From an uncultured Erysipelotrichaceae bacterium (GTDB lineage Bacteria; Bacillota_I; Bacilli_A; RF39; UBA660): 7,683 bases of DNA. Position numbers and translations under genes: made by a program. Position 1 is the first letter of the stretch, and each line of letters begins with the position of its first letter. The DNA is taken from contig CADBNY010000080.1 of assembly GCA_902796215.1 (NCBI GenBank), forward strand, positions 1 through 7,683. Reading direction: 5' to 3'. The notes under the pieces were generated by a model that saw only the letters and a program-made list of their open reading frames with translations, was not told where the DNA came from and did no database searches. Shown in pieces: positions 7,357 to 7,683 of this stretch.

Positions 7357-7683
7357 ATGGCTAAATACTGTACTAGTTGTGGTTCGCAAATAGAAGAAAA
7401 TGCAAAGTTTTGTCAAAATTGTGGAAGTCCACAAGATGATAATGAATTTGTTAATTATGGAAATAGCAAGAGTACTAATGTAACTGGTTCTGTTAATAAT
7501 GGGACTGGATCAAGATCAAAAATTGCAGCAGGATTACTTGGTGTTTTTCTTGGTGGTTGGGGAATTCATAATTTTTATTTAGGATATACGACTAAGGGAG
7601 TTATTCAAATTGTTGTTACAATTATTACTTGTGGTATTGGAGCAATATGGGGATTTATTGAAGGAATTTTAATTCTTGTTGGA
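7357..7683 (+). CDS. Zinc-ribbon and TM2-domain membrane protein, 3'-truncated by the window edge
   Basis: The frame is open from the ATG at 7357 to the last base, giving 109 residues with no stop, so the gene is 3'-partial. Residues 1-25 form a short zinc ribbon with CxxC pairs at Cys5/Cys8 and Cys19/Cys22 (YCTSCG and FCQNCG). A polar Ser/Asn/Gly linker (about 27-54) follows. Residues 55-109 match a TM2 domain: a first helix containing GLLGVFLGGWG, the conserved GIHNFYLG turn at 69-76, then a second helix pair ending in GIGAIWGFIEGILIL. TM2 domains are small two-helix membrane modules of unknown biochemical role; zinc ribbon plus TM2 is a frequent arrangement in Bacillota. Only a short C-terminal piece is probably missing. 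It has its own promoter and binding site, so a link to the exporter is not implied. Confidence 0.88.
   Translation, partial: MAKYCTSCGSQIEENAKFCQNCGSPQDDNEFVNYGNSKSTNVTGSVNNGTGSRSKIAAGLLGVFLGGWGIHNFYLGYTTKGVIQIVVTIITCGIGAIWGFIEGILILVG

Noticed and set aside
7204..7434. Open frame of 76 codons on the - strand across the last intergenic gap
   Set aside because: It overlaps the end of the exporter gene, the extended -10 promoter and the start of the TM2 gene, all well supported on the + strand, and its protein is unlike any family I know.
1..7683. Mycoplasma-type code (TGA as Trp) suggested by the high AT content
   Set aside because: Trp is coded by TGG throughout, no gene needs an in-frame TGA, and the frames close normally on TAA or TAG.
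1..7683. tRNA or rRNA genes, CRISPR arrays, insertion sequences, riboswitches
   Set aside because: The intergenic gaps are short (70, 247 and 52 bp) and hold only promoters, binding sites and one terminator; no repeats, transposase motifs or cloverleaf folds are visible.

Overview
This is an AT-rich window (GC roughly 30% or less by eye). Every gene lies on the + strand, ribosome binding sites are strong AGGAGG types, promoters look SigA-like, and there is one classic intrinsic terminator. Trp is written TGG throughout and the visible stops are TAA or TAG, so the standard bacterial code fits better than the Mycoplasma code. Together this suggests a low-GC Gram-positive (Bacillota), perhaps an uncultured gut or host-associated Bacilli or Clostridia-like lineage. 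The lineage is inference.

Layout: (1) 1-623 is the 3' end of an acidic protein I do not recognise, cut by the window edge. (2) 694-3252 is a large single-chain ABC transporter of MacB topology: N-terminal ATPase, one membrane helix, a very large outside domain, then an FtsX-type three-helix core. It is closed by a strong intrinsic terminator at 3339-3370. (3) A good SigA promoter at 3439-3467 starts a two-gene operon, 3500-5260 and 5253-7304, which overlaps by 8 bp. It encodes the two halves of a heterodimeric type IV (ABCB-like) exporter. (4) An extended -10 promoter at 7323-7333 precedes a zinc-ribbon plus TM2-domain membrane protein that starts at 7357 and runs off the window.

The exporter pair is the best understood part. 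The first subunit has Asp in place of the Walker B catalytic Glu and Gln in place of the H-loop His, but a good signature motif. The second has canonical Glu and His but a weakened signature (ISSGQ). In a head-to-tail nucleotide-binding-domain dimer this gives one working and one degenerate ATP site, as in BmrCD, TM287/288 and TmrAB. Subunit lengths (586 and 683 residues), gene order and an outside insert of about 115 residues between helices 1 and 2 of the second subunit all match Bacillus BmrC/BmrD. Substrates cannot be read from the sequence.

I see no convincing new kind of system here. The points worth a second look are the two unusual extracellular domains (Met-rich in the MacB-like protein, insert in the second exporter subunit), a start-codon correction forced by the promoter position, the unknown first gene, and a repeated promoter-like element ahead of the exporter operon.
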